A stretch of 12,987 nt of DNA, taken from Acidobacteriota bacterium. Its GTDB lineage: Bacteria; Acidobacteriota; Terriglobia; Terriglobales; Acidobacteriaceae. The notes beneath the pieces are model-generated. The model had not been told where the DNA came from and searched no databases. It worked only from the letters and a program-made list of their open reading frames with translations. Below are positions 1 through 8,469 of the stretch, piece after piece (positions within the stretch are counted from its first letter, which is position 1; each line of letters opens with the position of its first letter). The translations under genes were made by a program, and so were the position numbers. Where the stretch lies: the NCBI GenBank assembly GCA_021809235.1, contig JAKBAG010000063.1:1-12987 (forward strand), in the 5' to 3' direction.

Positions 1-1
1 T

Positions 2-187
2 CGAGATCCCACGCCGTTGGGAGATCCTGCCGTTGCCGCAGAAATTCCTCTCTGCACACTTGAGTACGGAGCGCCTGCCTTTCAGCAGACCGCCGCCAGT
101 GGCCTGATCCTTCGCTCAATCCATACTTCACTACTTTCTGGATTCCTATCCTGCCGCTTTGCTAAGCGGCAAAGAAGGCGTACATGA
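2..187 (+). CDS. Possible C-terminal fragment of an upstream gene (5' end outside window)
   Basis: One frame is open from the left edge for 61 codons and ends at a TGA (185-187) that overlaps the ATG of the tolC-type gene as ATGA. The visible peptide ends in a basic tail (AKRQRRRT) and contains two cysteines. I recognise no family. In favour: all the following operon genes also overlap head to tail, so an ATGA junction fits the pattern. Against: 61 open codons at an edge can occur by chance, codon use is not clearly coding, and the hairpin at 152-171 lies inside the frame. If this is not a gene, bases 1-151 hold nothing I can identify. Confidence 0.3.
   Translation, partial: RDPTPLGDPAVAAEIPLCTLEYGAPAFQQTAASGLILRSIHTSLLSGFLSCRFAKRQRRRT
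152..171 (+). promoter_or_regulatory. Hairpin just upstream of the tolC ribosome binding site
   Basis: TGCCGCTT (152-159) and AAGCGGCA (164-171) form a perfect 8-bp stem with a TGCT loop. The stem ends two bases before the likely Shine-Dalgarno GAAGG (174-178), which is five bases before ATG 184. There is no T-run after it on either strand, so it does not look like an intrinsic terminator. It could affect mRNA stability or translation of the first efflux gene. The structure is seen in the sequence; any function is inference. Confidence 0.45.
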
Positions 188-1518
188 AACGATCCCTGCA
201 TGCATGGGCCGTTTGTGGCGTCCTTGGCATTGTCATATTGGCAATGCCCTGCGATGCACAGACAACTGTCCCTACGATTTCTGCAAATACAACCGCATCT
301 CAAAGTAAACGGCAGCTGATGACGTGGCAGCAGGTGAAGGTACGGTTTGAAGCTGCGAATCCCACGCTGAAAGCCGATGCTTTAAATGTGGACGAGATGA
401 AGGCGAACGAGATAACGGCGTATCTGCGGCCAAATCCCACGCTTTCCTTCACTGAAGATCAAACCTACCCCTTTGCGCCGCACATCGATCCAAACACGAA
501 TACGACGAACTATCGTCCATTGACCGATGCGCTGACGACCGGCTCTATCAGCTATCTGCACGAGCGGGAGCACAAGCGCGAACTTCGATTGGAGAGCGCA
601 AAAGAAGGGACGAGAATTGCCGGATCATTGCATGAGGATTTGCATCGCAACCTTATGTATACGCTGCGCGTGGCATTTGTGCAGACGCTGGAGGCGAAGG
701 CGGTTCTGGAACTGGCGAAGGCCGACCTGGACTACTATGACCACATCATCACGATCAGCAAGGAACGCTACAAGGCGGGCGACCTGGCTCAGATTGATCT
801 GGATCGGATCGAGCTACTGCGCGTGCAGTATGAATCCGAGATTGAAGCAGCGACGGTGAATCTACGGTCGCAGAAGATTGCCCTGCTGCAGATGCTGGAT
901 GATCGCACACCGGTCGATCGGTTTGATGTGACGGGGCCGTTCGATTTTGGCGATTCGCTGCAGCCGTTGAACGATTTCGAGCAGTCAGCGCTGCAGGCGA
1001 GACCGGACTTACAGGCTGCGTTGCAGTCTGTGCAGCAGGCGCTGACCAATCACAAACTGGCGAAGGCGAATGGATCGGCTGACCCAACGTTTGCTGTGGA
1101 TTCTGGAACCAACCCTCCGCTACCTACTTATGTGGGCGTAAATGTGAACATTCCCATTCGGATTTTCGACCGGAACCAAGGCGAAAAGAAACGGACACAG
1201 ATTGACATTGAGCGCAATCAGGAGTTGACGGAAGCGGCGCGGGCACAGGTCTTCAGCGATGTGGACAGTGCCTACGAACAAGTGCGCAGCGCATTGACAC
1301 TGCTGAAGCCCTATCGCGACCAGTACCGCGGGCAAGCCACGCGGGTACGCGATACTGTGACTTTTGCCTATCAACATGGCGGTGCCTCGCTGATGGATTT
1401 TCTGAATGCACAGAGTGATTATCGTGCCGTACAACTGGCCTATTTGCAACTGGTAGGAACGTATCTGACTGCAACGGCGCAGCTGAATCTGGCCGTGGGA
1501 CGCGAGGTGATTCCTTGA
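184..1518 (+). CDS. TolC/CzcC-family outer-membrane efflux protein
   Basis: A 444-residue protein that should form the outer-membrane channel of the tripartite RND pump encoded by the next two genes. The N-terminus is a signal peptide: basic MKR, a hydrophobic core, and probable cleavage after CDA at residue 25. Cys23 follows Pro, which is a poor lipobox, so lipidation is unlikely. The mature part has the two OEP repeats of the family, rich in long helices and ending in paired motifs: RYKAGDLAQIDLDRIEL near residues 196-211 and AYQHGGASLMDFLNAQSDYR near the end. Length is typical for CzcC/TolC proteins (about 400-480). The ATG is preceded by GAAGG with a five-base gap. Its TGA overlaps the TTG start of the adaptor. 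The pump downstream suggests metal export, but this gene alone does not show substrate. Confidence 0.93.
   Translation: MKRSLHAWAVCGVLGIVILAMPCDAQTTVPTISANTTASQSKRQLMTWQQVKVRFEAANPTLKADALNVDEMKANEITAYLRPNPTLSFTEDQTYPFAPHIDPNTNTTNYRPLTDALTTGSISYLHEREHKRELRLESAKEGTRIAGSLHEDLHRNLMYTLRVAFVQTLEAKAVLELAKADLDYYDHIITISKERYKAGDLAQIDLDRIELLRVQYESEIEAATVNLRSQKIALLQMLDDRTPVDRFDVTGPFDFGDSLQPLNDFEQSALQARPDLQAALQSVQQALTNHKLAKANGSADPTFAVDSGTNPPLPTYVGVNVNIPIRIFDRNQGEKKRTQIDIERNQELTEAARAQVFSDVDSAYEQVRSALTLLKPYRDQYRGQATRVRDTVTFAYQHGGASLMDFLNAQSDYRAVQLAYLQLVGTYLTATAQLNLAVGREVIP
1504..1517 (+). promoter_or_regulatory. Ribosome binding site and TTG start of the adaptor gene
   Basis: GAGGTGA (1504-1510) is a strong Shine-Dalgarno sequence correctly spaced before TTG 1515-1517. 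The next in-frame ATG (1584) would remove the Lys/Arg-containing N-terminus of the lipoprotein signal peptide and has no comparable site. This decides for the TTG start, which overlaps the tolC stop as TTGA. Confidence 0.75.
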
Positions 1519-2693
1519 AGCAAGTTTTGACGTACTTTCGAAATTCCGCATGGACATCCGGGATCATAGTTCCCCTGGCCTGCATGATAGGCACTGCTGG
1601 TCTGATGTTGAATGGATGCAAAAGTGCTCCCACCAAAAGCGATGCCACTGGTCCGCAGAAGGTGATCCATCTTTCCGACATGAACCTGATTGCGGTAGAC
1701 CCCCATAAGGCTGATTTGTTTCCCTTGGCAGAGTCGCAGCCATATGTGACTCCGGCGCTGCTGAATGCCACAGGAACAGTCATGCCGGATGTTTCACGCA
1801 CCATTCCGGTCATTTCTCTGGTCAGCGGTCGGGTGGTGCAAATCGGTGCTCATCTGGATGATGCCGTAAGTAAAGGCCAGCTCATGATGCGCGTACAAAG
1901 CCCGGATGCAACCGCCGCACTCGATGCGTATCGGCGTGCCGTCAACGATGAGGTGTTGACACACAGAACACTGGATCGAACCCAGCAACTCTACGACCAC
2001 GGGGCAGCGGCGAAGTCCGCGCTGGAGCAGGCACAGAATGGGGAGCAGGATGCGCAATCAGTACTGACCGCGGCGCAGGAGCAATTGAAGACGCTGGGAC
2101 TGGATGCCCGGCACCCGAGTGACATCGTCTCAGTCTATGCGCCGGTGAGTGGTGTGGTGATTGCACAGAATGTGACCAGCGCCGCTGCCGCAGGAGTGAC
2201 CTATGCCGGATCAGCCACGGCCTTTACCATTGCAGATCTTTCCACGGTTTGGGTGCTCTGTGACGTGTATGAAAATCAACTGGCTGAGCTCAAGCTGGGA
2301 CAGCCTGCAACGATACATTTGAATGCCTATCCGGATCGGACCCTGACCGGAAAGATTGACGATATCGGTCCGGTTCTGGACCCCAGCATCCGGACAGCCA
2401 AGGTGCGCGTGGTTGTCCATAACCCCGGCTATCTCCGGCTGGGCATGTTTGCAACGGTAACATTTCGTAGCCTGCATCCACGCACGTATACCAAGGTTCC
2501 AGCCACAGCCATTCTGCACCTGCATGATCGCGCATGGGTGTTTGTACCAGCTGGTCCCGCACAGTTTCGTCGTGTAGAGATTCAGGCGGGCGACATGCTG
2601 CCTGGCGACCAGCAGGAGATAACGGATGGGCTGGCACCAGGGACCAAAGTGGTGAGCAATGCGCTCTCCCTGGAAAGTGCGGTGAGCGAATAA
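1515..2693 (+). CDS. RND efflux periplasmic adaptor (membrane fusion protein), lipoprotein
   Basis: A 392-residue adaptor of the HlyD/CzcB/CusB type that should link the inner-membrane pump to the TolC-type channel. The N-terminus is a lipoprotein signal: MKQVLTYFRN, a hydrophobic stretch, then the lipobox LNGC with Cys35. The barrel-sandwich (lipoyl-like) domain is split around an alpha-hairpin. The first half is at about residues 86-130 (SGRVVQIGAHLDDAVSKGQ) and the second at about 205-245 (VYAPVSGVVIAQNV). The hairpin between them, about 132-195, is rich in Gln, Ala and Leu. A beta-barrel domain (about 246-318) and a membrane-proximal domain follow. There is no Met- or His-rich N-terminal metal site. 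It overlaps its upstream neighbour by four bases and its downstream neighbour by one (TAATG). Confidence 0.92.
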   Translation: MKQVLTYFRNSAWTSGIIVPLACMIGTAGLMLNGCKSAPTKSDATGPQKVIHLSDMNLIAVDPHKADLFPLAESQPYVTPALLNATGTVMPDVSRTIPVISLVSGRVVQIGAHLDDAVSKGQLMMRVQSPDATAALDAYRRAVNDEVLTHRTLDRTQQLYDHGAAAKSALEQAQNGEQDAQSVLTAAQEQLKTLGLDARHPSDIVSVYAPVSGVVIAQNVTSAAAAGVTYAGSATAFTIADLSTVWVLCDVYENQLAELKLGQPATIHLNAYPDRTLTGKIDDIGPVLDPSIRTAKVRVVVHNPGYLRLGMFATVTFRSLHPRTYTKVPATAILHLHDRAWVFVPAGPAQFRRVEIQAGDMLPGDQQEITDGLAPGTKVVSNALSLESAVSE

Positions 2694-5600
2694 TGATTGC
2701 CGCAGTGGTTGATTTTGCACTTCGCAATCGATGGCTGGTGATGGGAGCGGTGGTCGTGCTGACCATCGCTGGAATCCTGTCCTATCGAGCATTGCCCATT
2801 GAGGCGTATCCGGATGTGGCCAATAACTATGTCACAGTCATCACGCAATGGCCTGGGCGTTCTGCGGAGGAGATTGAGCGTCAGGTGACGGTACCGGTGG
2901 AAATCCAGATGGCAGGCATCCCGCATCTGCAAAGTCTACGTTCGTTTACGCTGGCCGGCCTGTCCACCGTCCTGCTCACTTTTGATGACAGTTCGATTGA
3001 CACCAAGAATCGGGAACTGGTGCTGGAGCGCATACAACAGGTGACACTACCGCCAGGGCTGGTTCCACAGATGGGGACTGACTGGAGTCCGGTGGGACAG
3101 ATCTACTGGTACACCGTGGAAAGTACGAATCCAGCCTACGATGCGATGGAGAAGAAGTCGCTCGAGGATTGGACGTTGGAAAAGAGCTTCAAGCAGGTTC
3201 CCGGTGTGGTGGATGTGTCAAGCTTTGGCGGACCGACACGGGAGTACCAGATCAAACTGGATCCGGACAAGCTGGTGAGCTATGGACTCAGCCTGACCCA
3301 GGTGGAACAGCAGGTAATCAACAACAACACCAACGCTGGCGGCAGCTTTATCGAACAGGGTGCGCAGCAGATCAACGTGCAGGCTATTGGCCTGTTCACG
3401 AGTATTCAGGACATTGAGAACACCGTCATCAAGACGCAGGCAGGGGCAGCACTACACATCCGCGATCTGGGAACGGTGACACAAGGCCCAAAGATCCGCC
3501 TGGGCCAGATTGGCCGAACCTGGCATCATAACGATGGACTTCTGGTGGATAATCCGGACACGGTGGAAGGGATTCTTCTGCTACAGAAGGGGGATGACTC
3601 GGACCCTGTCCTGAGGGGCATTGAAGCCAAGGTGGAGGAGTTGAATAACCACATCCTGCCCCATGGCGTGAAGGTGGTTCCCTTCCTGGATCGATCCGTG
3701 CTGGTGCACTTCACCGTGCATACAGTGGAACACAATCTCACCGAAGGCGTGATTCTGGTCTCGCTGATTCTCTTCCTGTTTCTGGGCAATGTGCGCGGCG
3801 CGATAATCGTCGCGCTGACTATTCCCTTCTCTCTCATGTTTGCCTCCATTCTGTTGAAGTTGAATCATATCCCCGCCAATCTGCTCTCCCTTGGCGCTTT
3901 GGACTTTGGCATGGTGGTGGACGGAGCCGTGGTGATGATCGAAAACATTATTCGCCATCTGAATCACAGTTCCGACCTGCATACACCGCAGCAGAAAATC
4001 CGGGATGCAGCCCAGGAGGTGCAACGGCCAGTCTTTTTTGCAATCGCCATCATCATCACGGCATATCTACCGATCTTCACGCTCCAGGCGGTGGAAGGTC
4101 GCCTGTTCCGGCCGATGGCGTGGACGGTTGCCTTTGCGCTGCTGGGCGCGCTCACGTTTTCGATCATCGTAGCTCCGGTGCTGGCCAGTCTGCTGTTTGG
4201 CAAAGGCGCAACAGAGTGGGAGAACCCATTGATGGGCTGGCTGGTTCGGCACTACCGCACCAGCGTACGATGGGCCATTACGCATCGAAGCGTGACGCTG
4301 ACGGTTGCCTGCTGCATCTTTGCACTGGCGTTGTGGTTGAACTTCGGAGGTGTGATCGGATCGGAGTTTTTGCCCCACCTGGACGAAGGATCGATCTGGG
4401 TGAGGGGGTCGCTTGCCCCGAGCACCGGACCCAGTGCAAGCATTGACTTCACCAACAAGGCGCGTCTGGTCATGGCTTCGTTTCCTGAAGTCACACAGGT
4501 GGTAAGCCAAACCGGACGCCCGGACGATGGCACCGACTACACCGGATTTTTCAATACCGAGTATTTCGTTGACCTGAAGCCGAAAGAGCAATGGCGACCG
4601 ATCTTCCATCAAAACAAGGAGGAGTTGATCGCGGCAATGGATGCAAAGTTGGAAAGCTTTCCCGGAGTGATCTGGAACTTCTCGCAACCCATTTCCGACA
4701 ATATGGAGGAAGCCGTCTCCGGTGTGAAGGGGCAGCTTGCCGTAAAGCTGTATGGTAGCGATCTGCGAACACTGGAAGCAAAAGCCGATGCCATTGCCGC
4801 TGTGATGCGCGGCGTTCCCGGAATAGCGGATCTGGGAATATTCCGAATCGTTGGACAGCCCAATCTGAATCTTACGGTGGATCGAGAGGCTGCATCGCGG
4901 TTTGGCATCAATGTGGCAGACATTCAGGATGCAATTCAGACTGCCGTCGGTGGTCAGCCTCTGACACAGGTTCAGCAGGGTGAAGCGCGTTATGACGTGA
5001 CGGTTCGCTATCTGCCGCAGTATCGCGACACCAAGGAAGCGATACAGAATATTCGTCTGCTTTCTCCCAGTGGGGAACGGGTTTCGCTTGCACAGGTAAC
5101 GCACATCACCGAGGATGACGGTGCAGAGGAGATCTATCGCGAAGGCGGAGAACGCTATATCGCAATCAAATATTCCGTGCGTGGCCGCGATCTGGGTTCC
5201 ACGGTTCGCGATGCCATTGCCAAGGTAAATCGACAGGTCTCACTGCCATCCGGTTATCACCTGCAATGGGCAGGCGAATATCAGAGCCAGCAGCGCGCGG
5301 ACAAGCGCCTGGCACTGGTGGTTCCTATCACTCTTGCAGGAATCTTCCTGATCCTCTACACCATGTTTGGATCACTCAAGTGGGCGTCGCTGATCATGGC
5401 CAGTGTCTTCATGGCATCCATCGGAGGACCGCTGGCACTCTTCCTGACACATACCAACTTCAGCGTCTCATCCGGCGTGGGCTTCCTGGCGCTGTTTGGT
5501 GTTTCCGTACAGACAGGCGTGATCATGCTGGAGTACATTAACCAGTTGCGTGCACGCCGCAAGGGTATGGAAGAAGATGGGAAGAACACAATCGTAGAAG

Positions 5601-5851
5601 CAGCGGTGGAGGGCGCTGTGCTTCGACTTCGCCCGATCATGATGACCATGCTGGTGGCAACGCTCGGTCTTATGCCGGCTGCAATCTCACACGGCATTGG
5701 ATCAGACTCGCAGCGTCCGTTTGCTATCGTCATTGTCGGTGGACTGCTTGCCAATCTGGTAATCGGTGTCTACCTGCTGCCCACTCTCTATGTCCTGTTT
5801 GCCGGCGAGAAAGATCGTCTGCCAAAGGTGGATACGGCCGAAGATTTCTAG
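2693..5851 (+). CDS. czcA: CzcA/CusA-family heavy-metal RND efflux pump
   Basis: A 1052-residue proton-driven inner-membrane pump of the HME-RND family, of usual length (about 1040-1060). I chose the ATG at 2693. It overlaps the adaptor stop as TAATG, has GGTGAG six bases upstream, and gives the standard start MIAAVVDFALRNRW; the frame is open further upstream but only inside the adaptor. TM1 is near residues 14-34, followed by the family motif PIEAYPDV. TM4 holds DFGMVVDGAVVMIEN with Asp404, Asp410 and Glu417. These match the Asp-Asp-Glu triad shown to be needed in Cupriavidus CzcA, whereas CusA has Ala at the first position. This argues for divalent cations (Zn, Co, Cd or Ni) over Cu/Ag. 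Exact substrate is unknown. TM10 carries SVQTGVIMLEYINQLR rather than the more usual LNG form. The operon ends here. Confidence 0.93.
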   Translation: MIAAVVDFALRNRWLVMGAVVVLTIAGILSYRALPIEAYPDVANNYVTVITQWPGRSAEEIERQVTVPVEIQMAGIPHLQSLRSFTLAGLSTVLLTFDDSSIDTKNRELVLERIQQVTLPPGLVPQMGTDWSPVGQIYWYTVESTNPAYDAMEKKSLEDWTLEKSFKQVPGVVDVSSFGGPTREYQIKLDPDKLVSYGLSLTQVEQQVINNNTNAGGSFIEQGAQQINVQAIGLFTSIQDIENTVIKTQAGAALHIRDLGTVTQGPKIRLGQIGRTWHHNDGLLVDNPDTVEGILLLQKGDDSDPVLRGIEAKVEELNNHILPHGVKVVPFLDRSVLVHFTVHTVEHNLTEGVILVSLILFLFLGNVRGAIIVALTIPFSLMFASILLKLNHIPANLLSLGALDFGMVVDGAVVMIENIIRHLNHSSDLHTPQQKIRDAAQEVQRPVFFAIAIIITAYLPIFTLQAVEGRLFRPMAWTVAFALLGALTFSIIVAPVLASLLFGKGATEWENPLMGWLVRHYRTSVRWAITHRSVTLTVACCIFALALWLNFGGVIGSEFLPHLDEGSIWVRGSLAPSTGPSASIDFTNKARLVMASFPEVTQVVSQTGRPDDGTDYTGFFNTEYFVDLKPKEQWRPIFHQNKEELIAAMDAKLESFPGVIWNFSQPISDNMEEAVSGVKGQLAVKLYGSDLRTLEAKADAIAAVMRGVPGIADLGIFRIVGQPNLNLTVDREAASRFGINVADIQDAIQTAVGGQPLTQVQQGEARYDVTVRYLPQYRDTKEAIQNIRLLSPSGERVSLAQVTHITEDDGAEEIYREGGERYIAIKYSVRGRDLGSTVRDAIAKVNRQVSLPSGYHLQWAGEYQSQQRADKRLALVVPITLAGIFLILYTMFGSLKWASLIMASVFMASIGGPLALFLTHTNFSVSSGVGFLALFGVSVQTGVIMLEYINQLRARRKGMEEDGKNTIVEAAVEGAVLRLRPIMMTMLVATLGLMPAAISHGIGSDSQRPFAIVIVGGLLANLVIGVYLLPTLYVLFAGEKDRLPKVDTAEDF

Positions 5852-5873
5852 GAGACATCCGTTGCTCCATTCC

Positions 5874-5903
5874 AGCCGAGCCTGCCATCTGCCAGGCTCG
5901 GCT
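5874..5903 (+). terminator. Intrinsic-type terminator hairpin between convergent genes
   Basis: AGCCGAGCCTG (5874-5884) and CAGGCTCGGCT (5893-5903) form a perfect 11-bp G+C-rich stem with an eight-base loop. ATTCTTC follows on the plus strand, a weak T-tract, so it fits best as the terminator of the efflux operon. The right arm overlaps the TAG stop of the minus-strand permease (5902-5904). On that strand no T-run follows, so termination there would be less efficient. Confidence 0.7.
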
Positions 5904-8469
5904 ATTCTTCGCGCAGAATCTCCAGCGGGCGAAGCCCCAGAATGCGATGACTGGCCAACCATCCTGTGAGCGTAGCCAGCACTGCCGTGGCCAGGATGGC
6001 ACTCAGGGTAGGCATCCACTCCATGTGCCAGTGAATCTGCAGTCGATGCACAAGTACGCGGCTCAGAATGTTGGCGAAGGTGACGCCGACAACTGCGGCA
6101 AGCGAACCCAGCATGCAGAACTCGATGGAATAGACAGCAAGAATGGATCGTCGCGTGGCACCCAGAGTTTTGAGCACAACCGTCTCTCGGGTCCGTCGAA
6201 AGCGCGTGCTGGCGACGGATGAAGCAAGAATCACCAGTCCGGCAAAGATGGAAAATCCGGCGAGAAAGCGGATGACAAATGTAATCTGTCCAACAACCGA
6301 CTCGATGCGCGAGAGCACGTCAGCCAGGTTGATGACGCTGACCGTTGGATACTGCTGAAACAGCATGCTCTCGATCTGGGGGACACGCCCTGGATCGACT
6401 CGTGCGGCTCCGTACCAGATAGTCGGTTGGTTGCGCAACATAGCGGACGGCAGCAGGAATCCAGAGCGTCCGGAGATATGCTCCCCGTCTTCACGGAAGA
6501 AGGCCGCTACAGTGAGATGCAGCGTCTTTTCGCCAACGGCAAGATCGACCGTGGAGCCGATGGAAAGATGCAGGCGATCCGCAATGCCTTTGCTGACGGC
6601 AATGGAAGAACTGTCCGGCTGTGTCCACCATTGACCGGAAGTCAGCTTGTCTCCTGCGGGGATGCTGTCGGCCCAGCTAAGCGTTGCGTTCTCCAGCATA
6701 CGATGGGGAAAGTGCTCGCCATGCATCTGCTCCAGCGGAATTCCGTTGATTGCCAGAAATCGTCCACTGACTACAGGCAACAGTTCGAGCTTCTGCTGAA
6801 TTCCGGTCTGATTGCGGAAGAATTGCGAAATCCCAGCAAGCTGATCCGTGGTCATGTCCACAAGAAAGAGATTCGGCAGCGTGGGTGCGGCAGACTGCTG
6901 AATTTCGGTGAGCACCTGACTCTGCATGAGAAAGACAGAAAGAATCAGCATGACGCCGGTGCCAAGTGCCGCCAACACTGCAGCAGACTGGTTTCCAGGG
7001 CGATAGAGATTGGCCAACCCCAGGCGCAAGGCGTGCGGCAGCTGCAGGCGAATGCGGTTGAGTAGTGCGCGAAGCAGTCTCAAAAAGCCGGCTGAAACTG
7101 CAAGCAGAACCGCCAGCACGGCAACCAGAGCCAAGGCAAAATCTCGCGCAACAGTGATGGAGTCCGTGAGCCATAAGGCGATCATCGCCAGACCCATCAG
7201 GGTCAGGACCGCGGTAAGCAATTGCAGACGACGGTCTGCGATACGCTTCAGCAAACTCCTGCGCTCCTCGGTTGCAGCCACGGTACGGCGCAGGACCAGG
7301 ATCGGTCGAATGTCGCGCACATCCAGTAGCGGCGGAAGACAGAAGAGCAGCGTTGTCAGGATTCCGGTGGCAAAGCCAGAAAGAACTGAACGCCAGGGTA
7401 TCGAAAGACTGGCGTGGACAGGCAGCAGCGATCCAAAGACATATGGGAGCGTGACCATCACGGCTATCCCTGCAAAGACGCCTAGAAAGGCTCCCAGAAA
7501 GCCCAGCCCTAGCGTCTGCAGCAGAAAAATCCGCAACAGATCCGAGGAGTCTGCGCCCAGCGATTTGAAGATAGCCAGAACCTCCATGCGCTGGCCCAGA
7601 TGTGCGTGCATGGACATGGCAACACCGATTGCGCCCAGCACCATGGCCACCAGACATATAAGGCTCAGGATTGCCGTGGCACGATCCAACCCTTCGCTGA
7701 GTGCCGGATTCCCCTCGCGGTAGTCGATGACCTGTGCCTGGGGAAGAATGGTCTCCAGCTTCTTCCGCAGCGCTGCAAGTTGATCTGGAGTCTGCAATGT
7801 GGGCGGTACCTGAACCAGAAGGCGTTCCGTAGCCCGGCTGCCGGGAGCAAGCAGACCAGTGGACTGGAAGGCGCGGCGCGAAATCATGACCCGCGGACCC
7901 AGGCCTGCACTGGCGCTGATGCGATCCGGCTCCTGCTGCAGAATGGCTGCAATGCGAAAATACTGGCTACCCAGCTTGACGCGGTCTCCCACCCGGGCAT
8001 GCAGGCGAATAAGGAACTCTCCGGCAACGACAATGGAGTGATCCGTGAGTGCCGCTGCCAGCGGCTGCGTCGGCTGCAGCAGTGCATTGCCATAGTACGG
8101 ATACTCGGACGGATCAACAACCTTGAGCGACACCAGTAGCGGTACGGGATCCGAAGGAACAGAGGCCATTGAGACCATCTCCGTGACCCAGGTACTCCGG
8201 ATGGACTGCTGCTCGAGCGCCAGAATCGCCTTCGTTTCCGCTTCTGTGGGCTGCTGATTGATGCGTGCGCTCAGATCGCCAGCCATCAGCGAACGTGCCT
8301 CACGGCTGAGCGTGGCACGGAACAGTTCGCTGAAACCTCGCACCCCTACCAGCGCAGCTACACCCACAGCAACGGACAGAATCACAAAGAGAAATTTCCC
8401 CGGTGCAGAGCGAAGGTCACGCACGGCAATGGTGGCTGCGCGACGCCAGGAGAGTGCATGCGCGGCCAT
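5902..8469 (-). CDS. ybbP: YbbP-type ABC transporter permease (FtsX/MacB superfamily)
   Basis: An 855-residue inner-membrane permease with two FtsX-type modules. After an N-terminal TM helix (about residues 25-45) comes a large periplasmic domain (about 46-262). TM helices follow near 265-285, 325-345, 363-383, 417-437, 445-465 and 498-518. A second periplasmic domain (about 520-730) and three last helices (735-755, 785-805, 822-842) complete it. That makes about ten helices, as in YbbP. The coupling motifs RMEVLAIFKSLGA and RETVVLKTLGATRRS are present, one per module. GGGAGA (8477-8482) lies seven bases before the ATG, which overlaps the stop of the ATPase gene (TGATG). It should form a type VII (mechanotransmission) ABC complex with that ATPase and act on hydrophobic molecules at the membrane; exact substrate is unknown. 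Confidence 0.88.
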   Translation of the reverse strand: MAAHALSWRRAATIAVRDLRSAPGKFLFVILSVAVGVAALVGVRGFSELFRATLSREARSLMAGDLSARINQQPTEAETKAILALEQQSIRSTWVTEMVSMASVPSDPVPLLVSLKVVDPSEYPYYGNALLQPTQPLAAALTDHSIVVAGEFLIRLHARVGDRVKLGSQYFRIAAILQQEPDRISASAGLGPRVMISRRAFQSTGLLAPGSRATERLLVQVPPTLQTPDQLAALRKKLETILPQAQVIDYREGNPALSEGLDRATAILSLICLVAMVLGAIGVAMSMHAHLGQRMEVLAIFKSLGADSSDLLRIFLLQTLGLGFLGAFLGVFAGIAVMVTLPYVFGSLLPVHASLSIPWRSVLSGFATGILTTLLFCLPPLLDVRDIRPILVLRRTVAATEERRSLLKRIADRRLQLLTAVLTLMGLAMIALWLTDSITVARDFALALVAVLAVLLAVSAGFLRLLRALLNRIRLQLPHALRLGLANLYRPGNQSAAVLAALGTGVMLILSVFLMQSQVLTEIQQSAAPTLPNLFLVDMTTDQLAGISQFFRNQTGIQQKLELLPVVSGRFLAINGIPLEQMHGEHFPHRMLENATLSWADSIPAGDKLTSGQWWTQPDSSSIAVSKGIADRLHLSIGSTVDLAVGEKTLHLTVAAFFREDGEHISGRSGFLLPSAMLRNQPTIWYGAARVDPGRVPQIESMLFQQYPTVSVINLADVLSRIESVVGQITFVIRFLAGFSIFAGLVILASSVASTRFRRTRETVVLKTLGATRRSILAVYSIEFCMLGSLAAVVGVTFANILSRVLVHRLQIHWHMEWMPTLSAILATAVLATLTGWLASHRILGLRPLEILREE

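Noticed and set aside
5..26. Imperfect inverted repeat GATCCCA / TGGGAGATC at the left edge
   Set aside because: The continuous pairing is only about four bases plus a bulged extension, too weak to call as an operator or terminator.
1253..1813. 186-codon open frame on the minus strand across the tolC-adaptor junction
   Set aside because: It is antisense to two overlapping real genes and has the composition of a shadow frame.
2534..2692. N-terminal extension of the RND pump frame
   Set aside because: These 53 codons lie inside the adaptor gene and read as polar, Cys/Trp-rich sequence. The ATG at 2693 gives the standard pump N-terminus.
4067..5104. 345-codon open frame on the minus strand
   Set aside because: It lies wholly antisense to the intact RND pump gene, is rich in Cys, His and Arg, and resembles no family. 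It is a by-product of codon bias in the real gene.
6427..7065. 212-codon open frame on the plus strand
   Set aside because: Antisense to the permease, with no ribosome binding site or family resemblance.
6677..7657. 326-codon open frame on the minus strand
   Set aside because: It is a shifted frame of the YbbP permease with low-complexity Ser/Ala/Arg composition and no recognisable domain. The permease frame itself is continuous and well conserved.
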